Assembly (NCBI GenBank): GCA_017416185.1
Contig: JAFQDF010000002.1
Coordinates: 1-46,914 of the forward strand
Reading direction: 5' to 3'
Source of the DNA: Clostridia bacterium
GTDB lineage: Bacteria; Bacillota; Clostridia; Oscillospirales; CAG-272
Length of the DNA stretch: 46,914 nt
Made by a program: the position numbers and the translations under genes. Shown in pieces: positions 1 through 6,096 of the stretch (the stretch's first letter is position 1; each line of letters starts with the position of its first letter). The notes under the pieces are model-generated. The model worked only from the letters and a program-made list of their open reading frames with translations. It was not told the DNA's origin and ran no database searches.

Positions 1-107
1 AGGGCAAGGAACCTCCCATAAATATTGAGAGCATCAGAAATACCGTGGACACAATGCTTGCCATTTACAAATCCGCAAGGGAAACCAAGGATATCGTAAA
101 AATATAG
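1..107 (+). CDS. C-terminal end of probable Gfo/Idh/MocA-family oxidoreductase (partial)
   Basis: An open frame enters from the left edge (codons in phase from base 3) and stops with TAG at 105-107, giving about 34 residues. The tail contains an amphipathic helix (residues like ESIRNTVDTMLAIYKSA) followed by RETKDIVKI. Many Gfo/Idh/MocA sugar dehydrogenases end with such a helix, then a short strand carrying a basic/acidic turn. The NAD-binding part lies outside the window, so the family call is only a resemblance of the last helix. A hairpin at 157-184 follows and may end transcription. Confidence 0.45.
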   Translation, partial: GKEPPINIESIRNTVDTMLAIYKSARETKDIVKI

Positions 108-156
108 GAGCAACGCGGTTTGAAAATTTCACAACAGCAAAACTAAAGGCAGAGTA

Positions 157-190
157 GGCGTTGTACCCGTAAGGATACAACGCCAGTTTT
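157..190 (+). terminator. Hairpin with short T-rich tail downstream of the partial oxidoreductase
   Basis: A 9-bp perfect stem, GGCGTTGTA (157-165) with TACAACGCC (176-184), closes a 10-nt loop and is followed by AGTTTTATT. It sits 50 bp after the stop codon of the partial gene, so it may be its terminator. It also abuts the first unit of the hairpin array starting at 191 and could be the outermost unit of that array. Confidence 0.5.
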
Positions 191-360
191 ATTCGCCAAA
201 GGCGAGTTATATTGCTTCGCAGTTATATTCGGCTAAAAGCCGAGTGTTATTCGCTTTGCGAGTTTAGGAGCGAATAAAATATCACTAAAACCGAAAGGTT
301 TTAATATCACTTTGCCGATAGGCAAAATAACACTGTGAGACCTGTCTCACAATATCACTA
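191..360. repeat. Array A: tandem short hairpins joined by 7-8 nt linkers that reverse orientation mid-array
   Basis: The non-coding stretch between 108 and 548 is dominated by consecutive small inverted repeats with different stems: TCGCC/GGCGA (192-204), TGC/GCA around 214-222, CGGC/GCCG (about 229-243), TCGC/GCGA (about 250-260), TAAAACC/GGTTTTA (about 286-303), TTTGCC/GGCAAA (about 311-326) and TGTGAGAC/GTCTCACA (about 334-351). Left-hand units are joined by linkers like GTTATATT and GTGTTATT. Right-hand units are joined by AATATCAC and AATAACAC, the reverse complements of GTGATATT and GTGTTATT. The linkers can therefore pair across the array to make a branched trunk. No open frame fits. 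It is not CRISPR, because stems differ and linkers are the conserved part. The function is unknown. Confidence 0.7.
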
Positions 361-373
361 TTAAAATATTTTT

Positions 374-429
374 TGAGACAGTAAAACGGATGTGCAGAAA
401 TTCTACACATCCGTTTAATATTTGTCTCA
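374..429. repeat. Nested perfect inverted repeat (possible bidirectional terminator)
   Basis: An outer pair TGAGACA (374-380)/TGTCTCA (423-429) encloses an inner 11-bp pair AAACGGATGTG (384-394)/CACATCCGTTT (406-416) with an 11-nt loop. The T-rich run just left of it would serve as a U tail for transcription on the minus strand. It could end the acetyltransferase transcript arriving from the right, or be one more structured unit of array A. No coding potential is seen. Confidence 0.55.
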
Positions 430-434
430 TACCA

Positions 435-474
435 TAACAAGCAGGACATTTAGGCGCCCAAATGTCACTTGTTA
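435..474. repeat. Imperfect 40-bp inverted repeat downstream of the acetyltransferase remnant
   Basis: TAACAAG (435-441) pairs with CTTGTTA (468-474) and, inside, GACATTT (445-451) pairs with AAATGTC (460-466), leaving a small GC-rich loop. It lies between array A and the 3' end of the frameshifted acetyltransferase on the minus strand. It may be a terminator-like or repeat-derived hairpin; no strong U tract follows in either direction. Confidence 0.45.
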
Positions 475-548
475 GGAGAACCTAAAACCCTTTTCTAAAC
501 AAATATCACCTATTCGATAAATTGGAATTTACTGAACGAAACACTCAA

Positions 549-1050
549 TTATTTTTTTATTCTCATTAAGTAATACGTATCATTTTCCTCTGTAACGTAA
601 GCACCATTATTACAAATAGCCTTAAACGATGGAATGTTGGTTTTCAGGACTCGCAAGTATATTTCTTCCTCCGGAACAATTTTTTTGCTAATTCCAATGT
701 TAGAGCCAATCCCTTTGTTCCGTAGCCTTTGCCTCGAAATTCTTTTTTATGCTGTATCCAATATGACCGGCACCGGTTTTCAGAGCATCTGTCAAATAAT
801 GTCTAATTCTATATTCTCCGATAAGGGTATTATCATCCCATAAATAGTAATAGGTTTCAGGTACAAACCAATCGGGCATATTGATAGGTTTTTCGTGCAT
901 CATCAATTCCGGCAATACGATGTCTCTATATTCATCAAAAGATACTCCTTCGTATTGATTCGTTAAACTTTTTTCGTTTGCTGGAAGTGCAGCAACATAT
1001 TTCCATTGTTCCACTATATCTTCATAGTTCATTTTTCGAAGCTCTATCAT
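549..1050 (-). pseudogene. GNAT-family N-acetyltransferase interrupted by a -1 frameshift
   Basis: Read from 1050 leftward, the first 116-residue frame begins MIELRKMNYEDIVEQW and reaches GHIGYSIKK, then runs into a stop after DWL. A shift to the -1 frame at the A-run (743-748) restores the acetyl-CoA loop of the GNAT fold, KEFRGKGYGTKGLALTL, and an unbroken C-terminus ending in YYLMRIKK with TAA at 549-551. The complete protein would be about 166 residues, normal for single-domain GNATs that acetylate small amines or protein N-termini. The shift site is A AAA AAG (748 to 742), which is both a homopolymer prone to deletion and a classical -1 slippery heptamer. I call it broken because the 0-frame product lacks the acetyl-CoA loop. 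Alternatives are programmed frameshifting or a sequencing error. It is flanked on both sides by hairpin arrays. Confidence 0.75.
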
Positions 1051-1107
1051 GGTTTGAATTTCCCTTTCTGATTTTGTTTGTCAAATTCTTATTTATCGGT
1101 TAGTTGT

Positions 1108-1116
1108 ATTATAGCA
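1108..1116 (-). promoter_or_regulatory. Extended -10 promoter of the acetyltransferase
   Basis: On the minus strand TGCTATAAT (TATAAT at 1113-1108, TG at 1116-1115) lies about 58 bp upstream of the ATG at 1050. There is no good -35 hexamer 17 bp upstream, consistent with an extended -10 type promoter. Confidence 0.5.
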
Positions 1117-1146
1117 CAACTTGACTAACAAAGAAAGAAAATATTA

Positions 1147-1184
1147 AAAACACCCTTAGTTTTTTAAAAAACTAAGGGTGTTTT
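1147..1184. terminator. 38-bp perfect palindrome
   Basis: AAAACACCCTTAGTTTTTT (1147-1165) is followed without a loop base by its exact reverse complement (1166-1184). The CACCCTTAG stem with flanking A and T runs would act as an intrinsic terminator in either direction. It lies between the acetyltransferase promoter and the second hairpin array, with no gene ending next to it, so it may also be the outer edge of the repeat unit that continues to about 1470. Confidence 0.55.
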
Positions 1185-1290
1185 CGTGTCTTGTTGTACT
1201 GTCCTTAAGCGTACGACCCTTAAGCAAGTGCTTTTTTCTGTCTATGGGCCACAAAAAAGATATTTTTGCTGTTTTACGTATGAATTCAAA

Positions 1291-1470
1291 CCCTTGCAAA
1301 AATGAAATCCTTGCTGATGCAAGGGTGAAATCAGCTAACGCTGATGAAATCTTCGGCTTTGCCTCAGATGAAATTAAATCCACCCACTCGCCGTCGAGGC
1401 GAATTTCACCCAACGAAGTTGGATTTCATCGCAGCAGGCGATTTCACCCACCCGCAAGGGTGGATTTAGT
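1291..1470. repeat. Array B: tandem short hairpins joined by TGAAATC-type linkers that reverse orientation
   Basis: Successive hairpins are CCTTGC/GCAAGG (about 1309-1324), TCAGC/GCTGA (1331-1344), a weak GGC/GCC unit (about 1351-1367), TCGCC/GGCGA (about 1388-1402), CCAAC/GTTGG (about 1410-1422), ATCGC/GCGAT (about 1427-1442) and CCACCC/GGGTGG (about 1448-1463). In the left half they are joined by GGTGAAATC or GATGAAATC. In the right half they are joined by AATTTCACC, GATTTCATC or GATTTCACC, the reverse complements. This is the same architecture as array A with a different linker. Open frames crossing this segment on both strands look like by-products of the repeat. The stretch 1185-1290 just before it holds nothing I can identify. 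Confidence 0.7.
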
Positions 1471-1471
1471 T

Positions 1472-1504
1472 GAAAAAAGCACCGACAAAGTCGATGCTTT
1501 TTTC
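1472..1504 (-). terminator. Intrinsic terminator of tRNA-Trp
   Basis: GAAAAAAGCA (1472-1481) and TGCTTTTTTC (1495-1504) form a stem extended by an inner GAC/GTC pair. On the minus strand the structure starts directly after the encoded CCA of the tRNA and ends in a run of six T, as expected for a tRNA terminator. Confidence 0.75.
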
Positions 1505-1580
1505 TGGCAGGGGCACAAAGACTCGAACTCTGGACACGCGGTTTTGGAGACCGCTGCTCTACCAACTGAGCTATACCCCT
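1505..1580 (-). tRNA. trnW: tRNA-Trp (anticodon CCA)
   Basis: The minus strand reads AGGGGTATAGCTCAGTTGG at its 5' end, with the usual D-arm. The anticodon stem is GCGGT/ACCGC around the loop CTCCAAA (anticodon CCA, decoding UGG). The T-arm loop contains GTTCGAGTC, and the acceptor stem AGGGGTA/TGCCCCT has one G-T pair. The discriminator is G and a 3' CCA is encoded (1507-1505). A promoter lies 18 bp upstream and a terminator follows directly. The hairpin array B lies just beyond its 3' end, a position often used by integrating elements. Confidence 0.95.
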
Positions 1581-1597
1581 GTGTTTCGTACCTGTGT

Positions 1598-1626
1598 ATT
1601 ATAACATAGCAAAATATATTTTGCAA
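1598..1626 (-). promoter_or_regulatory. Sigma-A-type promoter of tRNA-Trp
   Basis: On the minus strand TTGCAA (1626-1621), a 17-bp spacer and a perfect TATAAT (1603-1598) precede the tRNA 5' end by 17 bp. Confidence 0.75.
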
Positions 1627-1682
1627 TAGGTAAATCAATTTAATTTATTAACTTTTTGTGAACTAACAGGCGGTTTTATTTA

Positions 1683-1711
1683 TTGACATTTTTACTTGAC
1701 TGTGGTATATT
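1683..1711 (+). promoter_or_regulatory. Sigma-A-type promoter of the MBOAT gene
   Basis: TTGACA (1683-1688), 17-bp spacer, TATATT (1706-1711). The start codon follows 30 bp downstream with AGGAA as ribosome site. Confidence 0.75.
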
Positions 1712-1741
1712 CTTTATATATCAATTCAAAAGGAAATACAT

Positions 1742-3175
1742 ATGAATTTCAACTCACTTGAGTATCTTCTGTTTTTGCCTGTAACACTGATACTGTATTT
1801 TATATTGCCGAAAAAGATAAAGAACCCCGTATTGCTTATTGCCAGCTTCTTTTTCTATATGAACTGGGAGCCGATATACGGGCTTCTTATGCTTTTTTCT
1901 ATTGCGGCAACTTATTTTTGCGGTCTGCTTGTAGCAAAACAGACTTGGGGTAAAAAGAAGCTATGGCTGGTGCTTTGCCTTATTATCAATTTAGGGATAC
2001 TCTTCGTATTCAAATACTTTAACTTCTTTACCGATACCATAGGAAATCTTGTGGGCAGGGAGCTTATAACCATAGACGTTCTTCTGCCGGTGGGAATATC
2101 CTTCTATACCTTTCAGGCGCTGGGTTATACCATTGACGTATACAGAGGGGATATAAAGGCGGAGCGAAACTTCATAGACTACGCACTCTTTGTTTCCTTT
2201 TTCCCTCAGCTTGTGGCAGGCCCTATTGAGAGAACAGGGAATATCGTTCCCCAGTTAAAGAAGCATCATAAATTCAGCTTTGCAAACCTTCGTGACGGTT
2301 TTCTACTTATCCTCTGGGGTATGATGAAGAAGGTGCTTATAGCGGATAATCTTGCTGTTGTGGTAAACACGGTATATAATGACGTACACAGCCATACCGG
2401 AATGCAGATGATCTTTGCTACCCTTTGCTTTGCCTTTCAGATATACTGCGATTTTTCTGCGTATTCCGATATCGCCCGAGGTTCTGCGCGTATATTGGGA
2501 ATAGAGCTTATGCGTAACTTTGACTGTCCTTACAAAGCCCAAAGTATCAAGGAATTCTGGCGGCGTTGGCATATATCTCTTTCAACCTGGTTTAAGGATT
2601 ATCTCTATTTCCCCCTGGGCGGCAGCCGTTGCAGTAAATTCAGACAGTGCTTTAACCTGATGGTGGTGTTTCTTGTAAGCGGTCTTTGGCACGGTGCAGC
2701 TATGACCTACGTTATATGGGGTATGATGCACGGAGCGTATCAGATAATAGGCTTACTTATGACACCTCTTAAAAAGACGCTGTATAAGCTTATTCCCGAA
2801 AAGAATATTATTCTCGTTATATTCCGTACCGCAGCTACCTTTATTCTCGTTAACCTTGCGTGGATACTTTTCAGAGCAAATTCGCTTTCGGATGCGGCTT
2901 ATATCTTCAAGACCGTATTTACCATTGACAACGTATTCCCCTTGGCGTTCGGAGCGCTGGGGCTTTCACGCAAGATGCTTGCCGTAGTTGGTATTGCGGT
3001 GATAATACTCTGTATAGTTGATCTCATCAATTCAAAGAAGCCCGTGGCAGCCTATATAAACAAGACGGTATTTTTAAGGTATCTTATTTACGTTATAATT
3101 CTTCTTGCCATATTTATCTTCGGCTACTACGGTGCAGGCTTCGATCCTCAGGATTTTGTGTACTTCCAATTTTAG
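1742..3175 (+). CDS. MBOAT family O-acyltransferase (AlgI/DltB-like)
   Basis: This 477-residue polytopic membrane protein starts MNFNSLEYLLFLPVTLILYF, the usual N-terminus of the AlgI branch. Members move acyl groups (often acetyl) across the membrane onto cell-wall or extracellular polysaccharide. The family motifs are present: EFWRRWHISLSTWFKDYLY (His277) and SGLWHGAAMTYVIWG, whose His317 is the expected invariant catalytic histidine. AlgI-type enzymes usually work with an SGNH/AlgX-like partner encoded next door. None is adjacent here, since a terminator follows, although two SGNH proteins are encoded at 24388-26426. It is monocistronic, with its own promoter at 1683-1711. The acceptor polymer cannot be told from the sequence. 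Confidence 0.9.
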   Translation: MNFNSLEYLLFLPVTLILYFILPKKIKNPVLLIASFFFYMNWEPIYGLLMLFSIAATYFCGLLVAKQTWGKKKLWLVLCLIINLGILFVFKYFNFFTDTIGNLVGRELITIDVLLPVGISFYTFQALGYTIDVYRGDIKAERNFIDYALFVSFFPQLVAGPIERTGNIVPQLKKHHKFSFANLRDGFLLILWGMMKKVLIADNLAVVVNTVYNDVHSHTGMQMIFATLCFAFQIYCDFSAYSDIARGSARILGIELMRNFDCPYKAQSIKEFWRRWHISLSTWFKDYLYFPLGGSRCSKFRQCFNLMVVFLVSGLWHGAAMTYVIWGMMHGAYQIIGLLMTPLKKTLYKLIPEKNIILVIFRTAATFILVNLAWILFRANSLSDAAYIFKTVFTIDNVFPLAFGALGLSRKMLAVVGIAVIILCIVDLINSKKPVAAYINKTVFLRYLIYVIILLAIFIFGYYGAGFDPQDFVYFQF

Positions 3176-3206
3176 ACGGATAGATTCTATCCGTCTAAAA
3201 TTTTTT
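3171..3206 (+). terminator. Intrinsic terminator of the MBOAT gene
   Basis: A perfect palindrome TTTTAGACGGATAG.../...CTATCCGTCTAAAA (3171-3200) overlaps the stop codon and is followed by TTTTTT. Confidence 0.85.
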
Positions 3207-3216
3207 CGTAAAACTC

Positions 3217-3245
3217 TTGAATTTTTCTTATATTTGGTATATACT
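3217..3245 (+). promoter_or_regulatory. Promoter of the riboswitch-P-type ATPase transcript
   Basis: TTGAAT (3217-3222), 17-bp spacer, TATACT (3240-3245), placed directly before the conserved start of the riboswitch at about 3253. Confidence 0.65.
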
Positions 3246-3252
3246 ATATATC

Positions 3253-3447
3253 AAAGGGAGTAGTCGGCATCGGTTTCCGATGTGATGAAGTCAACAGCAT
3301 TTTAGCATAACCCCATAATATTTCGTGTGCTTTTCTGCGACACGGATGTATTTCGGGCGTTTATCGCGGCAAGCCGAGCTTGCCTGGCTCATCTTAATTG
3401 ACGAGACTTATCTGTGATTTTGACAGGTGGGTTATCGTCTTTTTTTA
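3253..3447 (+). promoter_or_regulatory. yybP-ykoY (Mn2+) riboswitch with transcription terminator platform
   Basis: The 230-bp leader of the P-type ATPase contains the signature pieces of the manganese-sensing yybP-ykoY aptamer in order: AAAGGGAGTAG at 3253, GTCAACA near 3290, CGGCAAGCCGAGC near 3368, and a closing CGAGACTT at 3402. Downstream, GACGA (3400-3404) pairs with TCGTC (3435-3439). Inside it ACTTATCTGT pairs with ACAGGTGGGT, and seven T follow (3440-3446), making an intrinsic terminator. That terminator consumes the CGAGACT strand needed for the aptamer's closing helix. Metal binding should therefore prevent termination and turn the gene on, as known for this class. A second stem, GGTGGGT (3426-3432) with ACCCACC (3450-3456), could serve as an alternative fold. 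Confidence 0.78.
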
Positions 3448-3482
3448 ATACCCACCAAAAACAACGAAAGTGAGGCATTATC

Positions 3483-6086
3483 TTGGCATTTTACGACAAA
3501 ACGAAAGAGGAAGTTATAAAGGAACTTTCCACCGACAGTCAAAGGGGTCTTGACCTTCAGCGTGTGGCTGAGCTACAGCAAAAGTTCGGTAAAAACAAGC
3601 TTAAGGAAAAAAAGAAAAAATCCACATTACAACGTTTTCTTGACCAGTTCAAGGACGTGATGATACTTATTCTTATAGCGGCGGCTGTGGTTTCCTTTAC
3701 CATTATCTGCGTAGAGGGAAACTGGGGCGAGCTTTTTGAGCCTGCGCTTATACTGCTTATCGTTATTCTCAACGCAGTTATGGGCGTTTATCAGGAGGGT
3801 AAGGCAGAGAAGGCACTTGACGCTCTGAAAAATATGTCGGCACCTCACGCCCGCGTTATAAGAGGCGGTGAGGAATCTCTTATTGACGCAGCCGAGCTTG
3901 TTCCCGGTGATATCATTAAGCTTGAAGCGGGCGACTTTATACCTGCTGATGCAAGATTACTTCAATCTACCAGCCTGAAAAGTGAAGAATCAGCTCTTAC
4001 AGGCGAGTCGGTTCCTTCCGAAAAGGACGCCGAGGCAGAGGTCAAGTCGGGTGCAGGTGTTGGAGACAGGACCAATATGGTATTCTCGGGCTGCTCGGTG
4101 ACCTACGGTACGGCTACCGCTGTTGTTACCGCAACGGGTATGGACACCGAGATGGGTATGATAGCAAACCTGCTTGATTCCGAATCCGAAACGCAGACCC
4201 CCTTACAGCAGAAGCTGGCACAGCTCGGTAAATATCTCGGTATTATGGCGCTTGCCGCCTGTGCAATAGTATTCGTGGTAGGTCTTTTAAATGACCTTGA
4301 TCCTCTTCACATATTTATGACAGCGGTTTCTCTTGCGGTTTCCGCGATCCCCGAGGGCCTGCCTGCGATCGTAACTATCGTTCTTTCCATAGGCGTTCAG
4401 CGTATGGTTAAGCGTAACGCCCTTATCCGCAGACTTCCCGCTGTTGAGACCTTAGGCAGTGCTTCTATAATCTGTTCTGACAAAACGGGTACTCTTACTC
4501 AGAACCGTATGACTCTTGTTAAAGCTTATCTTGACAACGGAGTATACGAGGATATAAATGAAAACAACAGCGATGCTGTACGTGAGCTTCTTATGTACGG
4601 AACGCTCTGTTCCGACGGTTCGGTTGTGTTTACAGATGAAGGAGAACAGCATATAGGTGACCCCACCGAGACCTCTATCGTTCTTGCTGCTCATAAGAAC
4701 GGTATGCCGAAGGAAGAATTGAATAATAAGTATCCCCGTCTGGCAGGAATCCCCTTTGATTCTGACCGTAAGCTTATGACCAGTGTTAACAATATTAACG
4801 GTAAGAATATCGTTATCGTCAAGGGTGCCTTTGATATGATGGCAGAACGCTGTGTCAAGGGTGATCTGGCAAAAGCCAAGGAAATGACGGAGGCTATGAG
4901 CCGTGACGCTCTTCGAGTGCTTGCCGTAGCTTATAAAGAAATCGACTCCGTTCCCGCAGTCGCTGTCTCAGAGGAACTTGAAAACGGACTTATCTTTATG
5001 GGTCTTGTTGGTATGATAGATCCTCCCAGACCCGAATGTAAGGTTGCGGTCGCTACCTGCCGCCGTGCAGGAATCAAGCCTGTAATGATAACGGGTGACC
5101 ACGTCGTTACTGCATCCGCTATCGCCCGTGAGCTCGGTATTCTCGAGGATGGCGATATGGCTATTACAGGAGCAGAGCTCGACGCTATGAACGACAGAGA
5201 GCTTGATGCCAATGTTGAAAAGATATCAGTCTATGCCCGTGTTTCCCCCGAAAATAAGATACGTATAGTTAAGGCGTGGCAGCGTAAGGGTCAGGTGGTT
5301 TCTATGACGGGTGACGGTGTCAACGACGCTCCTGCTCTTAAAGCCGCTGATATCGGATGTGCTATGGGTATCACAGGTACGGACGTTGCCAAGGGTGCTT
5401 CTGATATGACCTTGACCGACGATAACTTTGCTACTATCGTTGAAGCCGTCCGCGAGGGCAGAGGAATCTACGCTAACATCAAAAAGGTCGTAGGCTTCCT
5501 TCTCGGTACAAATATCGGTGAGGTAATACTTGTATTCGTGGCTATGCTGCTCTGGCACAAGACACCGCTTCTGTCTATGCAGCTTCTCTGGATAAATCTC
5601 GTAACAGACTCGCTTCCCGCTATCGCTCTCGGCATGGAGGCTGTGGAGTCAGACGTTATGGAGCACAAGCCTAAGCCTAAGAACGAGGGCATATTTGCAG
5701 GCGGTTTAGGTATACGTGTAGTGCTTCAGGGTGCTATGTTTGCCGCTCTTTCACTGCTTGCATTCCGTATAGGCGGAGGACATAACGAAGAGACCCTTGC
5801 GATTGGTCAGACAATGGCGTTTATGACTCTGTCGCTTTCACAGGTTATTCAGGCATTCAATATGAGATCGGACAAATCCATATTCCGTATAGGTCCCTTC
5901 TCCAACCACAAGCTGAACTGGGCAGCTCTGGCTTCTATAGCGTTAGTGCTTCTGTTGCTCTTTACACCCGTTGGCATAGCCTTCGGACTTGTGACTCTCA
6001 CACTTAAGCAGTATCTTATCTGCACAGGACTTATCTTTGTTCCTACCGTAATTATGGAGATATCAAAGCTGATCTTCAAAAAGTAA
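3483..6086 (+). CDS. P2-type cation-transporting ATPase (Ca2+/Mn2+ exporter-like)
   Basis: An 867-residue P-type ATPase starting at TTG 3483 with ribosome site GTGAGG. In order: N-terminal cation-ATPase domain; M1-M2; actuator domain with LTGESVPSEK (about 170); M3-M4 with the PEGLPA motif typical of Ca2+-ATPases; phosphorylation site SDKTGTLT (Asp333); nucleotide-binding domain with KGAFDMM; hinge GDGVNDAPAL (about 610); and M5-M10. The length and PEGLP motif place it with the SERCA/PMCA-like bacterial calcium pumps. The yybP-ykoY riboswitch ahead of it suggests that export of Mn2+ may be its physiological job. The AI-2E permease gene follows after 10 bp and is probably co-transcribed. Confidence 0.92.
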   Translation: MAFYDKTKEEVIKELSTDSQRGLDLQRVAELQQKFGKNKLKEKKKKSTLQRFLDQFKDVMILILIAAAVVSFTIICVEGNWGELFEPALILLIVILNAVMGVYQEGKAEKALDALKNMSAPHARVIRGGEESLIDAAELVPGDIIKLEAGDFIPADARLLQSTSLKSEESALTGESVPSEKDAEAEVKSGAGVGDRTNMVFSGCSVTYGTATAVVTATGMDTEMGMIANLLDSESETQTPLQQKLAQLGKYLGIMALAACAIVFVVGLLNDLDPLHIFMTAVSLAVSAIPEGLPAIVTIVLSIGVQRMVKRNALIRRLPAVETLGSASIICSDKTGTLTQNRMTLVKAYLDNGVYEDINENNSDAVRELLMYGTLCSDGSVVFTDEGEQHIGDPTETSIVLAAHKNGMPKEELNNKYPRLAGIPFDSDRKLMTSVNNINGKNIVIVKGAFDMMAERCVKGDLAKAKEMTEAMSRDALRVLAVAYKEIDSVPAVAVSEELENGLIFMGLVGMIDPPRPECKVAVATCRRAGIKPVMITGDHVVTASAIARELGILEDGDMAITGAELDAMNDRELDANVEKISVYARVSPENKIRIVKAWQRKGQVVSMTGDGVNDAPALKAADIGCAMGITGTDVAKGASDMTLTDDNFATIVEAVREGRGIYANIKKVVGFLLGTNIGEVILVFVAMLLWHKTPLLSMQLLWINLVTDSLPAIALGMEAVESDVMEHKPKPKNEGIFAGGLGIRVVLQGAMFAALSLLAFRIGGGHNEETLAIGQTMAFMTLSLSQVIQAFNMRSDKSIFRIGPFSNHKLNWAALASIALVLLLLFTPVGIAFGLVTLTLKQYLICTGLIFVPTVIMEISKLIFKK

Positions 6087-6096
6087 GGAGATTCAA

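Noticed and set aside
191..360. CRISPR array
   Set aside because: The repeated part is only 8-9 nt and reverses orientation, stems vary in length, and there are no 28-40 bp repeats or equal spacers; no cas gene is near.
634..843. 69-codon plus-strand frame
   Set aside because: Opposite strand of the acetyltransferase remnant, which has recognisable GNAT motifs; no ribosome site or promoter.
1156..1413. 85-codon minus-strand frame across the palindrome and array B
   Set aside because: No ribosome site, and it begins inside the hairpin array; composition follows the repeats.
1178..1609. 143-codon plus-strand frame overlapping array B and tRNA-Trp
   Set aside because: It runs through the hairpin array and the antisense of a tRNA, with no ribosome site; a by-product of the repeat.
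5226..5558. 110-codon minus-strand frame within the P-type ATPase
   Set aside because: Lies opposite the hinge motif region of the ATPase; simple codon shadow.
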